From positions 3,906,001 to 3,970,000 of the forward strand of contig NZ_CP159253.1 in assembly GCF_040438645.1 (NCBI RefSeq): a stretch of DNA of 64,000 nt. The letters are read 5' to 3'. A program made the position numbers and the translations under genes. The number at the start of each line of letters is the position of its first letter. Position 1 is the stretch's first letter. This document shows, in pieces, positions 8,436-17,340 of the stretch. A model generated the notes under the pieces. That model saw only the letters and a list, made by a program, of their open reading frames with translations, had not been told where the DNA came from and made no database searches. Origin of the DNA: Mesorhizobium sp. WSM2240 (GTDB lineage Bacteria > Pseudomonadota > Alphaproteobacteria > Rhizobiales > Rhizobiaceae).

Positions 8436-9215
8436 GTGAAAAAATTCCGTAAACTCGGCGCCGCCGGCGTACCGAAACGGCCGTTTCGGGTGCGCATGGA
8501 TTGGCGCAAAGCCCGCAGAATGGCGGGCATCGCCGCCGCCGTGTCCTCAGTGGTCGCGGCCGGCACTTTGAGCGCGATGTTCGTCGACCACCTTGCCGAA
8601 CGCGCCGTGATGCGCGCCGCGGCGGAAGCGCCCGCCGTCGCGCGCGAAGCCGTCCGGGTTGCCGCGGCCGATAAGGCCGAGGCAGCGCTGGCGGCGGCGA
8701 AGGTCGCGTCAAAACCTGCCGCGCCGCTTCAGCGCGACGCCGTTGGAGCCAAGGCCGCGCCTGCCGGCCTGAAAGCCGCCGCACCCGCGCAGCGCGCCGC
8801 GAAGTCCGCGCCGAAATTCCCCGGCCAGGGAGAAACGCCGTCATCCACGCCAACAATGGCCTATGCCGGACAAGGCGACGCAGCCGAACGCCGGTTCGAC
8901 GCCTCCGCGTCGGAAAACAGCGACGCAACCGACGAGACCGCGACGGCGGCAATCGCCACGGTTCCCCTCCCCGCCTCCGCTCCGTTCCCCGAGCCTCGCG
9001 CGGAGGAAGCCGGCGAAGCGGAAGAGGCCGCCGGCCGCGAGGCGCGCGTGACCAAATATGTCAACCTGCGCTCCGGCCCGAACGACGAGTCCAAGGTCGT
9101 CGCCGTGGTTCCGGCCAAGGCGTCGGTCAGCGTCCTCGACTGCAAGGCGTGGTGCGAGGTCGTGTTCGACGGCAAGAAGGGCTGGATCTACAAGCGCTTC
9201 ATTAGCGAGTCCTGA
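8436..9215 (+). CDS. membrane-anchored Ala/Pro-rich protein with C-terminal bacterial SH3 domain
   Basis: 259 residues from GTG 8436, which has GAGGG eight bases upstream; the ATG at 8388 has no ribosome-binding site. A basic N-terminus precedes one hydrophobic segment (AGIAAAVSSVVAAGTLSAMF). A long low-complexity Ala/Pro/Lys linker of about 150 residues follows, then an SH3b domain (YVNLRSGPNDESKVVAVVP and GWIYKRFI). The topology suggests a periplasmic SH3b domain tethered to the inner membrane and reaching toward peptidoglycan. No catalytic domain is present. Confidence 0.8.
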   Translation: MKKFRKLGAAGVPKRPFRVRMDWRKARRMAGIAAAVSSVVAAGTLSAMFVDHLAERAVMRAAAEAPAVAREAVRVAAADKAEAALAAAKVASKPAAPLQRDAVGAKAAPAGLKAAAPAQRAAKSAPKFPGQGETPSSTPTMAYAGQGDAAERRFDASASENSDATDETATAAIATVPLPASAPFPEPRAEEAGEAEEAAGREARVTKYVNLRSGPNDESKVVAVVPAKASVSVLDCKAWCEVVFDGKKGWIYKRFISES

Positions 9216-9265
9216 CGAGCTCGCCCGAGGGGCCGGCGAGGTTCCATCCGCCGCAGGCAAATCTC

Positions 9266-9757
9266 TCACGCGCCGATCGGCACTTTCAGCTGCTGGCCGG
9301 GGAAGATGAGATTCGGATTGTCGATCACCAGCGGGTTGGCGCGCACGATGCGCTGGAACTGGGTCGTGCTGCCATAGTGCTGCTCGGAAATCTTCGACAG
9401 CGTGTCGCCCGGCTTCACCACATGGATACGGAAGCCGATATAGTTCGCGACGATGCGCGGCCCATAGATCACCGGGACGATCACCTTGTTGATCTCCGAG
9501 CCGTCCTGCGCACTCTCCTCGAACACCTCGACGAACAGCCGGTCGAGCTGGAAGGCAGCCGCGCCGATCGCCGCCTGGACCTGGAACTGGCCGTGCTCGC
9601 CGGTGCCGCCGCCAACGTTGAAGAAGCCGGTGCGCTCGTCATGGCCGTCATGGACACGCCAGTTGAGCGTCGCCTCGAATCCCTGCCCGATGCCGGCAAT
9701 CAGTACGGGATCGCCGACGAGATCGAACGGTTTTGGCTGCTGGATTTCATTGGGCAT
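9266..9757 (-). CDS. Gmad2 immunoglobulin-like and LysM domain protein
   Basis: 163 residues. The N-terminal half (DPVLIAGIGQGFEATLNWRV) matches the Gmad2 immunoglobulin-like domain of Bacillus-type spore-germination and related exported proteins. The C-terminal half is a LysM peptidoglycan-binding domain (HVVKPGDTLSKISEQHYG, NLIFPGQQLKVP). No signal peptide is visible, which is odd for a peptidoglycan-binding protein. The start has an AAGGAG ribosome-binding site. It follows the zinc metallopeptidase gene on the same strand. Confidence 0.85.
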   Translation of the reverse strand: MPNEIQQPKPFDLVGDPVLIAGIGQGFEATLNWRVHDGHDERTGFFNVGGGTGEHGQFQVQAAIGAAAFQLDRLFVEVFEESAQDGSEINKVIVPVIYGPRIVANYIGFRIHVVKPGDTLSKISEQHYGSTTQFQRIVRANPLVIDNPNLIFPGQQLKVPIGA

Positions 9758-9883
9758 GGCGGTGCTCCTTGCGGGACTGCGGGAGCATAGAATGGATGGG
9801 CCGGGCAGCGATGTCGGTGAAGCAGATCACATTGGGCCGAGCCGAGCAGAAAGAGCGAGCAGCTTCGGCGTAGCGCCTCAACC

Positions 9884-10792
9884 TCAAATCGGGTTGTTGA
9901 ACGTGTCGCAATCCGCCAGCCTGCCGCTCTGGAAACCACGATTGAACCAGGTGGCGCGCTGCTCCGAGGTGCCGTGGTTGAAGCTTTCTGGAACGACGTA
10001 GCCCTGCGTGCGCCGCTGCAGCGTGTCGTCGCCGATCTGTGTGGCGGCGTTCAGCGCTTCCTCTAGATCGCCCTGTTCGAGCAGGCCCTTCTGGTCGGTA
10101 AAATGCCCCCATATGCCGGCGAAGCAATCGGCCTGCAGTTCCACCCGCGTCGACATCTGGTTTGCCTCGGCCTGGCTCATCGTCTGCCGCATCTGGTTGA
10201 ACTTCGGCAGGATGCCGGTCAGGTTCTGGATATGGTGGCCCACCTCGTGCGCCAGCACATAGGCCTGCGCGAAATCGCCGGCGGCATCGAACTGGCGCTC
10301 GAGCTGGTCGTAGAAGGCGAGGTCGATATAGATTTTGCGGTCGCCCGGACAGTAGAACGGGCCGGATGCCGCCGAGGCGAAGCCGCAGGCCGAGCGCACC
10401 TGTCGCGAAAACAGCACCAGCGTCGGCTCGGTGTAGTCGAGCCCTTCGGCCTGGAAGATGCCGTTCCAGACATCCTCGGTCTCGGCAAGCACCGTCGAGA
10501 CGAACTGGGTCATCTCGTCGCTCGCCTGGGTGTTCGTCCGGGTGATCTGTCCGCCGCCGCCCGCCGGGCCTCCCCCTTCGGTCAGCACTTCGAGGGGGTC
10601 GATGCCGCAGGCCCGCAGCACGAAAAACAGCACGACCAGGATGATGATGCCTGAAACGCCGCCGCCGCCAATCCCGCGGCCGACCGGGATGCGAATGCCG
10701 CCGCCGCGACCCAGTCCGCCGCCGCCGAAGCCGCCGCCCTGCCCGCGCGCGTCCTGGACGTTCTCGCTCTGTCGACGGCCTCTCCAGCGCAT
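9884..10792 (-). CDS. ypfJ: neutral zinc metallopeptidase, YpfJ family
   Basis: 302 residues. The order is a Gly/Arg-rich N-terminal tail, one membrane segment (about residues 47-62, GIIILVVLFFVLRACG), then a periplasmic peptidase domain with the zincin motif HEVGHH at 182-187 and a downstream Glu218/Asp222 in VELQADCFAG as the probable third ligand region. This matches the YpfJ/DUF2342-like neutral zinc metallopeptidase family at its usual length. The substrate is unknown. Start ATG with GAGGAA. Confidence 0.9.
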   Translation of the reverse strand: MRWRGRRQSENVQDARGQGGGFGGGGLGRGGGIRIPVGRGIGGGGVSGIIILVVLFFVLRACGIDPLEVLTEGGGPAGGGGQITRTNTQASDEMTQFVSTVLAETEDVWNGIFQAEGLDYTEPTLVLFSRQVRSACGFASAASGPFYCPGDRKIYIDLAFYDQLERQFDAAGDFAQAYVLAHEVGHHIQNLTGILPKFNQMRQTMSQAEANQMSTRVELQADCFAGIWGHFTDQKGLLEQGDLEEALNAATQIGDDTLQRRTQGYVVPESFNHGTSEQRATWFNRGFQSGRLADCDTFNNPI

Positions 10793-10909
10793 GGCGCATT
10801 CCTCATCATTCGAGCCGGCGCGGCGCGAATGCCGCCGGCGATCCTCAACCGATAACTAGCCCAACGGTTGCTATCTGTCACAGCATTGTGCGGTCAGACG
10901 CTCGTCGGA

Positions 10910-13585
10910 CTAGGAAGCGGCGCGCTGCTTGCGCTGGCGTATAAACGCCTTGAGCTCGGTGGCGCTCATGGGGCGCCCGAGCGCGAAACCCTGCAGCATA
11001 TCGCAGCCGAGTTCCTTGAGGATGCGCGCATGCTGCATCGTCTCGACGCCCTCTGCCACCACCTCGATGCCGAGCGATTTGCCGATTTCCACGATCGATT
11101 CCACCAAGCTTCTTTGCGTAGGCGATTTGACGATCGGCCTGACCAGTTGCCGGTCGATCTTCAGGCGGCGCGGCTGGAGCTTGAGCAGGCTGACGATCGA
11201 CGCGTAGCCAGTGCCGAAATCGTCAATCTCGATGTCGATGCCGAGTTCCTTGATCTGGTTGACGTTCCAGGCGACCATCTCGTCATGGTCGTCGAGGAAG
11301 ATGGATTCGACAAGCTCGAACGACACTGTGCCGGGACGGATGTCCAGGTTGCGCAGGCTCTTGATCAGTTCCTCGTCCTGCAGTCGCCGCGCCGAGACAT
11401 TGACGGAGACGCGCGGCACGGCGAGGCCGGACTTGGTCCAATCCTCGAAATTCCCGTGCGCCTGCTCGAGGATCATCCGGTCGATTGTCGAGACGACGTT
11501 CAGTTCCTCGGCAATCTTGATGAACACTTCAGGCGTCAGTATCCCTTTCGCCGGGTGCCGCCATCGCGCCAGCGCCTCGACGCCGGCGATCTCCAGCGTC
11601 TTTGCGTCGAACTGCGGCTGGTAGTAGGCGACGAATTCGCTGCGTTCCAGGCCGCCAAGTATCTCGTCGGCCACGCGCTTGGTAGTGACGATCTCCGCCT
11701 GCAGGGCTTCGGTGAAGAATTCGTGCCGGTTGCGGCCGCGGCTCTTGGCCCGGTAGAGCGCGATGTCGGCATTGACCAGCAGGCGCTTCGGATCGATGTC
11801 TTCGCCGGTTTCGGCGGCGATGCCGATGCTGACGCCGAACCGGCATTGATGGCCCTCATAGGAGACTGGCTGGCGCATCTGGCCGATGATGCGGTCGGCG
11901 AGCACGGCCAGATAGTCCGAACCGGATTCGGACGTGCATACCACCAACACGAACTCGTCGCCGCCGATACGGGCGACGAAGTCCTGCGGCCGCATATTCG
12001 CTTTCAGAACCTTCGACGCATGCACCAGCATCGCGTCGCCGGCGGCGTGGCCGAGCGTGTCGTTGATCTGTTTGAAGCGGTCGAGATCGATGTGCAGCAG
12101 CGCCGCGTAGCCGCCGCTGCGGGCGCAGGCCGCCGCGTAGTGGTCCAGTATCTCGTCAAGATAACGCCGGTTGGGCAGGCCGGTGAGCGAATCGTGCAGC
12201 GCATTGTGCTCGATGCGAGCCTTGGCGGCCTCGAGCTCCGCGTATCGGGTCTCCGCCAGGTTCTTCGCCCGCTCCAGTTCCCTGGTGAGCGTCACATCGG
12301 CGGTCACATCCCATTCGGCACCGATCATCTTCGGCGTCTCGTTCCCCTCCTGATAGACGATCGCGCGCGTGCGAAGGTAGCGGATTTCACCGCCGGGCAG
12401 CACGATGCGGTACTCCGAGGAGTAGCGCCCGCGCGTCGCGGCGTCATGGAAGTCCTTCTGCGCCCGCTCCAGATCGTCCGGATGGATCTTGCCGGCCCAG
12501 TCGTCATAGTGTCGCGGCTTGCCGTCGGCCGGCAGCCCGTAGATCTCGTTGACCCGGTCGTCCCAGACCATCTCGTCGGTTTCCAGGTCGTGTTCCCACA
12601 CGCCGATCTGCGAAGCATCCAGCGCCAGTTCCAGGCGCTGCGACAGCCGCCTGAGCTGCGTCTCGCGGCGGCGCGCGTCGCGGTAATGCTTCCGCCGCTC
12701 CTCGATCAAGTGGCTTGCCGCCAGGATCGGGACTACCACCAGCGCGCCGGCAGCAAAAATCAGGCCGCGCAGCAGCCAGGTGTTCGGAGGCGTCGCGTTC
12801 CAGCCGGCTTTCGGAATTGCAGCGATCTGCCATGAGCCGGAGGGCAAGTGCACGCTCGCCGTCACCGGATCGCTTTTCACGACCTCCGGATCGCCATAGA
12901 ACCGGGTGCCGGTCTCGCCGAGCGCATCGCGGCCGGTCAGCGCCACTTCGATCGGCAGCTCCGGGTCGGTGAGCCCGCTATCCCTATAAAGGCGCTCCAC
13001 GTCGATGACGGCCGAGACGACGCCCCAGAACCTGTCGCTGTTCCCTGCGCTGGGGACATAGACCGGAAAGCGGCCGATGAAGCCTTGTCCGCCTTGGGCC
13101 AGTTCAACAGGTCCTGCAAGAACCAGCCGGCGCGTTTCGCGCGCGCGAAAGACGCTCTCGCGCTGTGCTTCGTTTTCGCGGTAGTCGAGCCCGATCGCCT
13201 TCTCGTTACCCTTTATCGGATACATAAGGGAAATGACGAGGTTGGGTGCACCCGCGATATTTTTCAGTTGCGACTCTTCCGCAAACAGGTTGCGGGCAAG
13301 CGAGGCGAAGCGCTGCTGGCCCATGTAGGGTTCCGTCACGATCGCCGAGACCAGGCCGCGCACAAGCTGGATGTTGCCGTTGATGTTGCCTTCCAGCTTG
13401 GCCCGGATCAGATTGACGTCGGCCAGCACGTCGGCCCGGCTCGCCTGCTGATGCACCAGCCGGTTCTGATGTTCGGCGAAAATGCCGCCAACGATAATGA
13501 CGACCACAGCGATCACCGCCGGGATATTCGTCCATGCAAGGACGATCCTGCGCGCCTGTGCGAAATTGAAGCCGTAGAAATTCAC
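10910..13585 (-). CDS. membrane sensor with CHASE-like, PAS, GGDEF and EAL domains (cyclic-di-GMP turnover)
   Basis: 891 residues from a GTG start. The first membrane segment lies near residues 16-36 and a second near 273-293; between them is a periplasmic CHASE-type sensor (NINGNIQLVRGLVSAI, IGLDYRENEAQR). A PAS domain (ASQIGVWEHDLETDEMVW) follows, then a GGDEF domain with intact GGDEF at 541-545 and an RPQD inhibitory I-site at 532-535. The EAL domain has EAL at 670-672 and later DDFGTG and AEGVET motifs. Both cyclase and phosphodiesterase active sites look intact, so the net activity cannot be predicted. It is monocistronic. Confidence 0.95.
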   Translation of the reverse strand: MNFYGFNFAQARRIVLAWTNIPAVIAVVVIIVGGIFAEHQNRLVHQQASRADVLADVNLIRAKLEGNINGNIQLVRGLVSAIVTEPYMGQQRFASLARNLFAEESQLKNIAGAPNLVISLMYPIKGNEKAIGLDYRENEAQRESVFRARETRRLVLAGPVELAQGGQGFIGRFPVYVPSAGNSDRFWGVVSAVIDVERLYRDSGLTDPELPIEVALTGRDALGETGTRFYGDPEVVKSDPVTASVHLPSGSWQIAAIPKAGWNATPPNTWLLRGLIFAAGALVVVPILAASHLIEERRKHYRDARRRETQLRRLSQRLELALDASQIGVWEHDLETDEMVWDDRVNEIYGLPADGKPRHYDDWAGKIHPDDLERAQKDFHDAATRGRYSSEYRIVLPGGEIRYLRTRAIVYQEGNETPKMIGAEWDVTADVTLTRELERAKNLAETRYAELEAAKARIEHNALHDSLTGLPNRRYLDEILDHYAAACARSGGYAALLHIDLDRFKQINDTLGHAAGDAMLVHASKVLKANMRPQDFVARIGGDEFVLVVCTSESGSDYLAVLADRIIGQMRQPVSYEGHQCRFGVSIGIAAETGEDIDPKRLLVNADIALYRAKSRGRNRHEFFTEALQAEIVTTKRVADEILGGLERSEFVAYYQPQFDAKTLEIAGVEALARWRHPAKGILTPEVFIKIAEELNVVSTIDRMILEQAHGNFEDWTKSGLAVPRVSVNVSARRLQDEELIKSLRNLDIRPGTVSFELVESIFLDDHDEMVAWNVNQIKELGIDIEIDDFGTGYASIVSLLKLQPRRLKIDRQLVRPIVKSPTQRSLVESIVEIGKSLGIEVVAEGVETMQHARILKELGCDMLQGFALGRPMSATELKAFIRQRKQRAAS

Positions 13586-13687
13586 ACCGCAGCCTGTCGG
13601 AAATCCGGTATTCGCACCGGTTTTCCCCTTATATTAGCTCAGACTGCTTAACTTTGACTTTCGACCGGCTTCGACTGTTGATGGACT

Positions 13688-13876
13688 TCAGTCGCGCTGC
13701 TTGTCGCCGGCGCTCCTGCCGTCCGAACTCTTCGACCGCTCCTCGAACCGCTTCGCGCCTTTGGCGAGGTCGCCGCCCTTGCGGGTCTCCGTCTTGCGTT
13801 CGTCCTTTTCCGCCGCCTGTTTCAGCCCGGCGGCTGCTTGCTTGCCCTTTGCGGTCGGTGCTTGGTTGACGCCCAT
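13688..13876 (-). CDS. small highly charged hypothetical protein (62 aa)
   Basis: A short gene with a GGAGGAA ribosome-binding site seven bases before its ATG. The product is almost entirely Lys, Glu, Arg, Ala, Gly and Ser, hydrophilic and probably disordered. It begins MGVNQAPTAKGKQAAAG and contains no cysteine or membrane segment. I do not recognise the family. Its composition recalls small stress-related hydrophilic proteins; the 68-residue protein at 25483-25689 is similar in kind but not clearly in sequence. Confidence 0.6.
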   Translation of the reverse strand: MGVNQAPTAKGKQAAAGLKQAAEKDERKTETRKGGDLAKGAKRFEERSKSSDGRSAGDKQRD

Positions 13877-14028
13877 GATCGTTCCTCCGGAAGATGCGGG
13901 AATGTGCCCGTCAACGCACGACCACCCGCCGCGTTCCGGCTTAAGTATGATCCCGAACCGAAGGTCGGCACTGCGAAAAGTTGCAGACTTTTCTGGCAAG
14001 ATCAGGCGACTAAACAAACATCTAGACC

Positions 14029-15210
14029 CTACTCGGCTGCCGGTGCCACGGCGACCCGCCGGGATCTCGCGCTCGCCATCAGCACCGCTAGTGCCAGCAA
14101 CGGAAAGGCGGCGGCGACAAGGCCCAGGTCGGACGGCGTGGCGAATTCGAGCACCCGCCCGCCGACCACTGTCCCGGCGGCGATGCCGAAATAGAGCGCC
14201 GAGGCGTTGAGCGACAGCGTCAGATGCGCAACCTCGGGCGCGAAGCCGACGATGCGGCTCGCCTGCGCCGGCGGAAACGACCAGCCGATCGTGCCCCACA
14301 CGCCCATCAGCGCGATCAGCGCCGGCCCGGAGATCGCAGGCGGCACGAATTTCAGGACGAGCGCGATGACGACGCTTACTGCAGCCGACGTCAGAAGCGC
14401 CAGGACCACGACCCGCGTCGCCCCGATGCGGTCGGCCAGATAGCCGCTGGCGAGGTTGCCGATGACGGCCCCGACGCCGAAGGCGAGCAGCATGCCCGGT
14501 ATGGCGAGAGCCGGCAGGCTGGCGCCCTCGGTGGTCAGCGGCGCGATATAGGAAATGATGGCGAAGCCGCCGGTAAGGTAGAGCAACGTCACGGCGAGCG
14601 AGGGCAATATGCCCGGCCTGCCGATCGCGGCAAACCGCTCGCCGAGCGTCAGGCGCGCGCCGCGCATTCCATGCGGCAGGCGTACCCACAGGATCGCCGC
14701 GCAGGCGAAGCCGAGCAGCGCAATGGCCACGAACGTGCCGCGCCAGCCCCACATCGTGGCGATCAGCGAGCCCGCAGGCGCGCCAAGCGCGACCGCGAAT
14801 GTTGTGCCGCCGACCACCACCGCGATGGCGCGCGCGCGGTGCTCCGGCCCGGCCAGCGCCACGGCCGTCGCCTGCGCCGTCGCGGCGAACAGGCCGGCCG
14901 ACATGCCCATCAGTATCTGCGCGGCCAACAGCCCGGAGAAGGACGAACTTGTCGCCGCGATGACATTGCCGGTGACGAAAGCAAGCATGGCCGCCGCCAG
15001 CACGCGCCGCCTGTCGATTTCGCCAGCCAGCGCCGACAGCACCGGTGCGCCGATGGCGTAGGCGAGCGAGAACGCGGTGATCAGATAACCGGCGTGCGGA
15101 ACCGAAACTCCGGCGTCGGCGGCGATCGCCGGCAACAGGCTGGAGAAGACGAAGCCAACCGTGCTCATCGCGAACGATCCCACGGCCAGCCATATCAGAC
15201 GCTTGTCCAT
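14029..15210 (-). CDS. MFS transporter, DHA1/AraJ-like exporter
   Basis: 393 residues with about twelve hydrophobic segments. Between helices 2 and 3 is the short A-motif region ALAGEIDRRRVL, and helix 5 carries GAPAGSLIATMWGWRGTF, typical of DHA1 drug or sugar efflux proteins. The start is preceded by AAGG. The gene is divergent from an ArsR-type regulator, and the spacer holds three copies of a TTGAAC half-site, so repression relieved by an unknown effector is likely. The substrate is not predictable. Confidence 0.88.
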   Translation of the reverse strand: MDKRLIWLAVGSFAMSTVGFVFSSLLPAIAADAGVSVPHAGYLITAFSLAYAIGAPVLSALAGEIDRRRVLAAAMLAFVTGNVIAATSSSFSGLLAAQILMGMSAGLFAATAQATAVALAGPEHRARAIAVVVGGTTFAVALGAPAGSLIATMWGWRGTFVAIALLGFACAAILWVRLPHGMRGARLTLGERFAAIGRPGILPSLAVTLLYLTGGFAIISYIAPLTTEGASLPALAIPGMLLAFGVGAVIGNLASGYLADRIGATRVVVLALLTSAAVSVVIALVLKFVPPAISGPALIALMGVWGTIGWSFPPAQASRIVGFAPEVAHLTLSLNASALYFGIAAGTVVGGRVLEFATPSDLGLVAAAFPLLALAVLMASARSRRVAVAPAAE

Positions 15211-15224
15211 GACCTTTTTCCTTA

Positions 15225-15250
15225 GTTCAAAACTTATTGAACTATTGAAC
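15225..15250. promoter_or_regulatory. putative operator for the ArsR-type regulator
   Basis: GTTCAA at 15225-15230 and TTGAAC at 15237-15242 form a perfect 6-bp inverted repeat with a 6-nt spacer, and another TTGAAC follows at 15245-15250. The site sits 15-40 bp upstream of the MFS start and in the shared region with the divergent regulator, as expected for an ArsR-family operator controlling both genes. Confidence 0.6.
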
Positions 15251-15356
15251 CTGTCGCCGCATCATGTCAATCTACTGCCATAGGCCTCCTGCCACGCTCA
15301 TGTCAGGAGCCCTGCGCTACATTGAATCGAGCCCCGAAAGCCTTCATTCTCGACCC

Positions 15357-15698
15357 ATGATCTTGCCCCACCCCTCCATCGACCAGATCAGCCTCGCCAA
15401 TGTGCTGTCCGTGTTGGGAGACCAGACGCGGCTGGCCATCGTCGGCTATCTCGCCCGCAACGAAGGCGCACCGATGAATTGCAGCCAGTTCCTCGATTTC
15501 GGCTCGAAGACCAATCTCAGCTACCATCTCGCCAAGCTGCGCGAGGCCGGCGTGACCCGCACGGAGATTTCGGGCACCAGCCGGCTGATTTCGCTGCGCC
15601 GCGCCGAACTCGATCAGCGCTTTCCCGGCCTGCTCGATTCGATCATGGCTGCGGCTGACGCGGCGCCGCGTTCGAGCGAGAGCATGGATTTGGTCTGA
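15357..15698 (+). CDS. ArsR-family winged-helix transcriptional regulator
   Basis: 113 residues from ATG 15357; an in-frame ATG at 15300 is an alternative. The winged-helix core is clear (LANVLSVLGDQTRLAIVGYLAR, then SKTNLSYHLAKLREAGVTRTE as recognition helix). The metal-sensing CxC of classical ArsR/SmtB is absent, so it is probably a non-metal member such as those controlling efflux. It is divergent from the MFS exporter, which is its likely target. Confidence 0.85.
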   Translation: MILPHPSIDQISLANVLSVLGDQTRLAIVGYLARNEGAPMNCSQFLDFGSKTNLSYHLAKLREAGVTRTEISGTSRLISLRRAELDQRFPGLLDSIMAAADAAPRSSESMDLV

Positions 15699-15797
15699 AA
15701 CCGGATTTTTCTCCCGGCGCTGTCGGAATGCGGACGCCCCGATCGTCCTTGGAAAGATCTCGGGCTTTGACCGGGCGTTTCAACGAGGAGAAATGCA

Positions 15798-16457
15798 ATG
15801 AGGAAAATAGTTGCCGGAGCCTTCGTCAGTCTCGACGGCGTCATGCAGGCTCCGGGCGGCCCGGATGAAGATCCGACCGGCGGCTTCAAATATGGCGGCT
15901 GGGTCGCGCCGCATTTCGACGAGAAGATGGGCGAAGTCGTCGGCGAGATGTTCTCGAGGCCCTTCGACCTTCTGCTCGGCCGCAAGACCTACGACATTTT
16001 CGCAGCCCACTGGCCCTATGTCGAAAAGGACGACCCGATCGGGCCGCTGTTCGACAGCATCACCAAATTCGTCGCGACACGCAACCCGGATTTCAAGCCG
16101 GGCTGGCAGAACAGCCGGACGCTCGGGCCCGATCCGGTCGCCGCGCTGAAGAAGCTGAAGCAGGAGGACGGCCCCGATCTTTTAACCCAGGGCTCCACCG
16201 ATTTCCTGAAGACCTTGCTCGCGCACGGCCTTGTCGACGAATTCAACGTCTCGGTATTTCCGGTCATCCTCGGCAAGGGGAAGCGGCTTTTCGGCGAAAC
16301 GGCTCAGCCCACGGGCCTGAAACTCCTCTCCGTCCAGTCGTCACCGTCCGGTGCCGTCGCCATGAAATATGTGCCCGACGGCGAGGTCCGCACCGGCTCC
16401 TTCGAATTCGACACTCCGACGGAGGCCGAGCTGGAGCGGCGCAGGAATTTGAGCTGA
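15798..16457 (+). CDS. dihydrofolate reductase family (RibD C-terminal-like) protein
   Basis: 219 residues with a GAGGAGA ribosome-binding site. The start MRKIVAGAFVSLDGVMQAPGG is diagnostic of the stand-alone RibD_C/YyaP-type reductase family, and LLLGRKTYDIFAAHWP and FPVILGKGKRLF follow. These proteins have a DHFR-like NADPH-binding fold and unknown physiological substrates. True folate or riboflavin activity is not implied. It is not obviously linked to its neighbours. Confidence 0.9.
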   Translation: MRKIVAGAFVSLDGVMQAPGGPDEDPTGGFKYGGWVAPHFDEKMGEVVGEMFSRPFDLLLGRKTYDIFAAHWPYVEKDDPIGPLFDSITKFVATRNPDFKPGWQNSRTLGPDPVAALKKLKQEDGPDLLTQGSTDFLKTLLAHGLVDEFNVSVFPVILGKGKRLFGETAQPTGLKLLSVQSSPSGAVAMKYVPDGEVRTGSFEFDTPTEAELERRRNLS

Positions 16458-16557
16458 ACCTCAGAGTATCCGCCCAGGACTACCGTTGCGTCCTGGGCGG
16501 ATAACGTTCCAGCGTCGACGTGAATATCCGCGACAACGTCTCGATCGCCATGACCGG

Positions 16558-17340
16558 TCAAATCGCCGTTGCCTCATCTGCCGTGAGCGCGTTCTCTCTC
16601 GTGCCGGAGACGATGATCTCCAAGACCTCGTGCTCGTTCGTCATCCTGACGTAGCGGTCGCCGACATTCTCGCCGCGCTTCAGCACCATGACGCGGTCGC
16701 CCACGGCAAAGATGTCGACCAGCCGGTGCGAGATGATGATCTGCGCGACGCCGTGCTTCTTGAGTTCGAGCATCGTCTCGAGCAGCCGTTCGGTCGCCAT
16801 CACCGAGAGATTGGCGGTAGGTTCGTCGAGGATAACCACGCGCGGCTCGAACGAGATCGCGCGAGCTATCGCCACGGATTGCTGGCGGCCGCCCGACAGG
16901 CTCTCGACCTTCTGATGGACGGAGTTCACGTCGACCTTTAGCCGCTTCAGCACGTCGTCGGCTTCCGCGTACATTTTCCGCCGATTGATGAAAAGGCCTT
17001 TGCGCGGCCACCGGCCAAGAAAGATATTCTGGCCGACATCCATATTCCCGCAAAGGGCGAAATCCTGGTAGATCATTTCGATGCCGACGTCGCGACTCTC
17101 GTGCGGGCTCTTGAAGTGCACCGGTTGCCCGGCAACGAAGATTTCGCCGGCATCGCGCTGGTAGGCGCCCGTCAGGATCTTCATGAGCGTCGACTTCCCG
17201 GCCGAGTTGTCGCCGACGAGGCCAAGAATCTCGCCCGGATAGAGGACAAGGTCGACGCCGCTGAGGGCGCGCACCGCGCCGAACGCTTTGTCGATCCCGC
17301 GCATCTCGACGATTGGGGTCGGGAGGGGGGTCTCACGCAT
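16558..17340 (-). CDS. sugar ABC transporter ATP-binding protein (FrcA/single-domain type)
   Basis: 260 residues with one ATPase domain. Walker A is GDNSAGKST at 43-51, signature LSGGRQQ at 148-154 and Walker B ends in D172-E173. Single-domain length matches the FrcA-type ATPases rather than the double-domain RbsA/XylG type. The ATG lies inside the end of the permease gene (8-bp overlap), indicating coupling. Energises import by the fused permease below, with the binding protein upstream. Confidence 0.93.
   Translation of the reverse strand: MRETPLPTPIVEMRGIDKAFGAVRALSGVDLVLYPGEILGLVGDNSAGKSTLMKILTGAYQRDAGEIFVAGQPVHFKSPHESRDVGIEMIYQDFALCGNMDVGQNIFLGRWPRKGLFINRRKMYAEADDVLKRLKVDVNSVHQKVESLSGGRQQSVAIARAISFEPRVVILDEPTANLSVMATERLLETMLELKKHGVAQIIISHRLVDIFAVGDRVMVLKRGENVGDRYVRMTNEHEVLEIIVSGTRENALTADEATAI

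Noticed and set aside
10868..12835. 655-codon plus-strand open frame opposite the GGDEF-EAL gene
   Set aside because: Shadow of the reverse-strand gene; amino-acid composition (His/Arg/Asp-rich) is typical of antisense translation.
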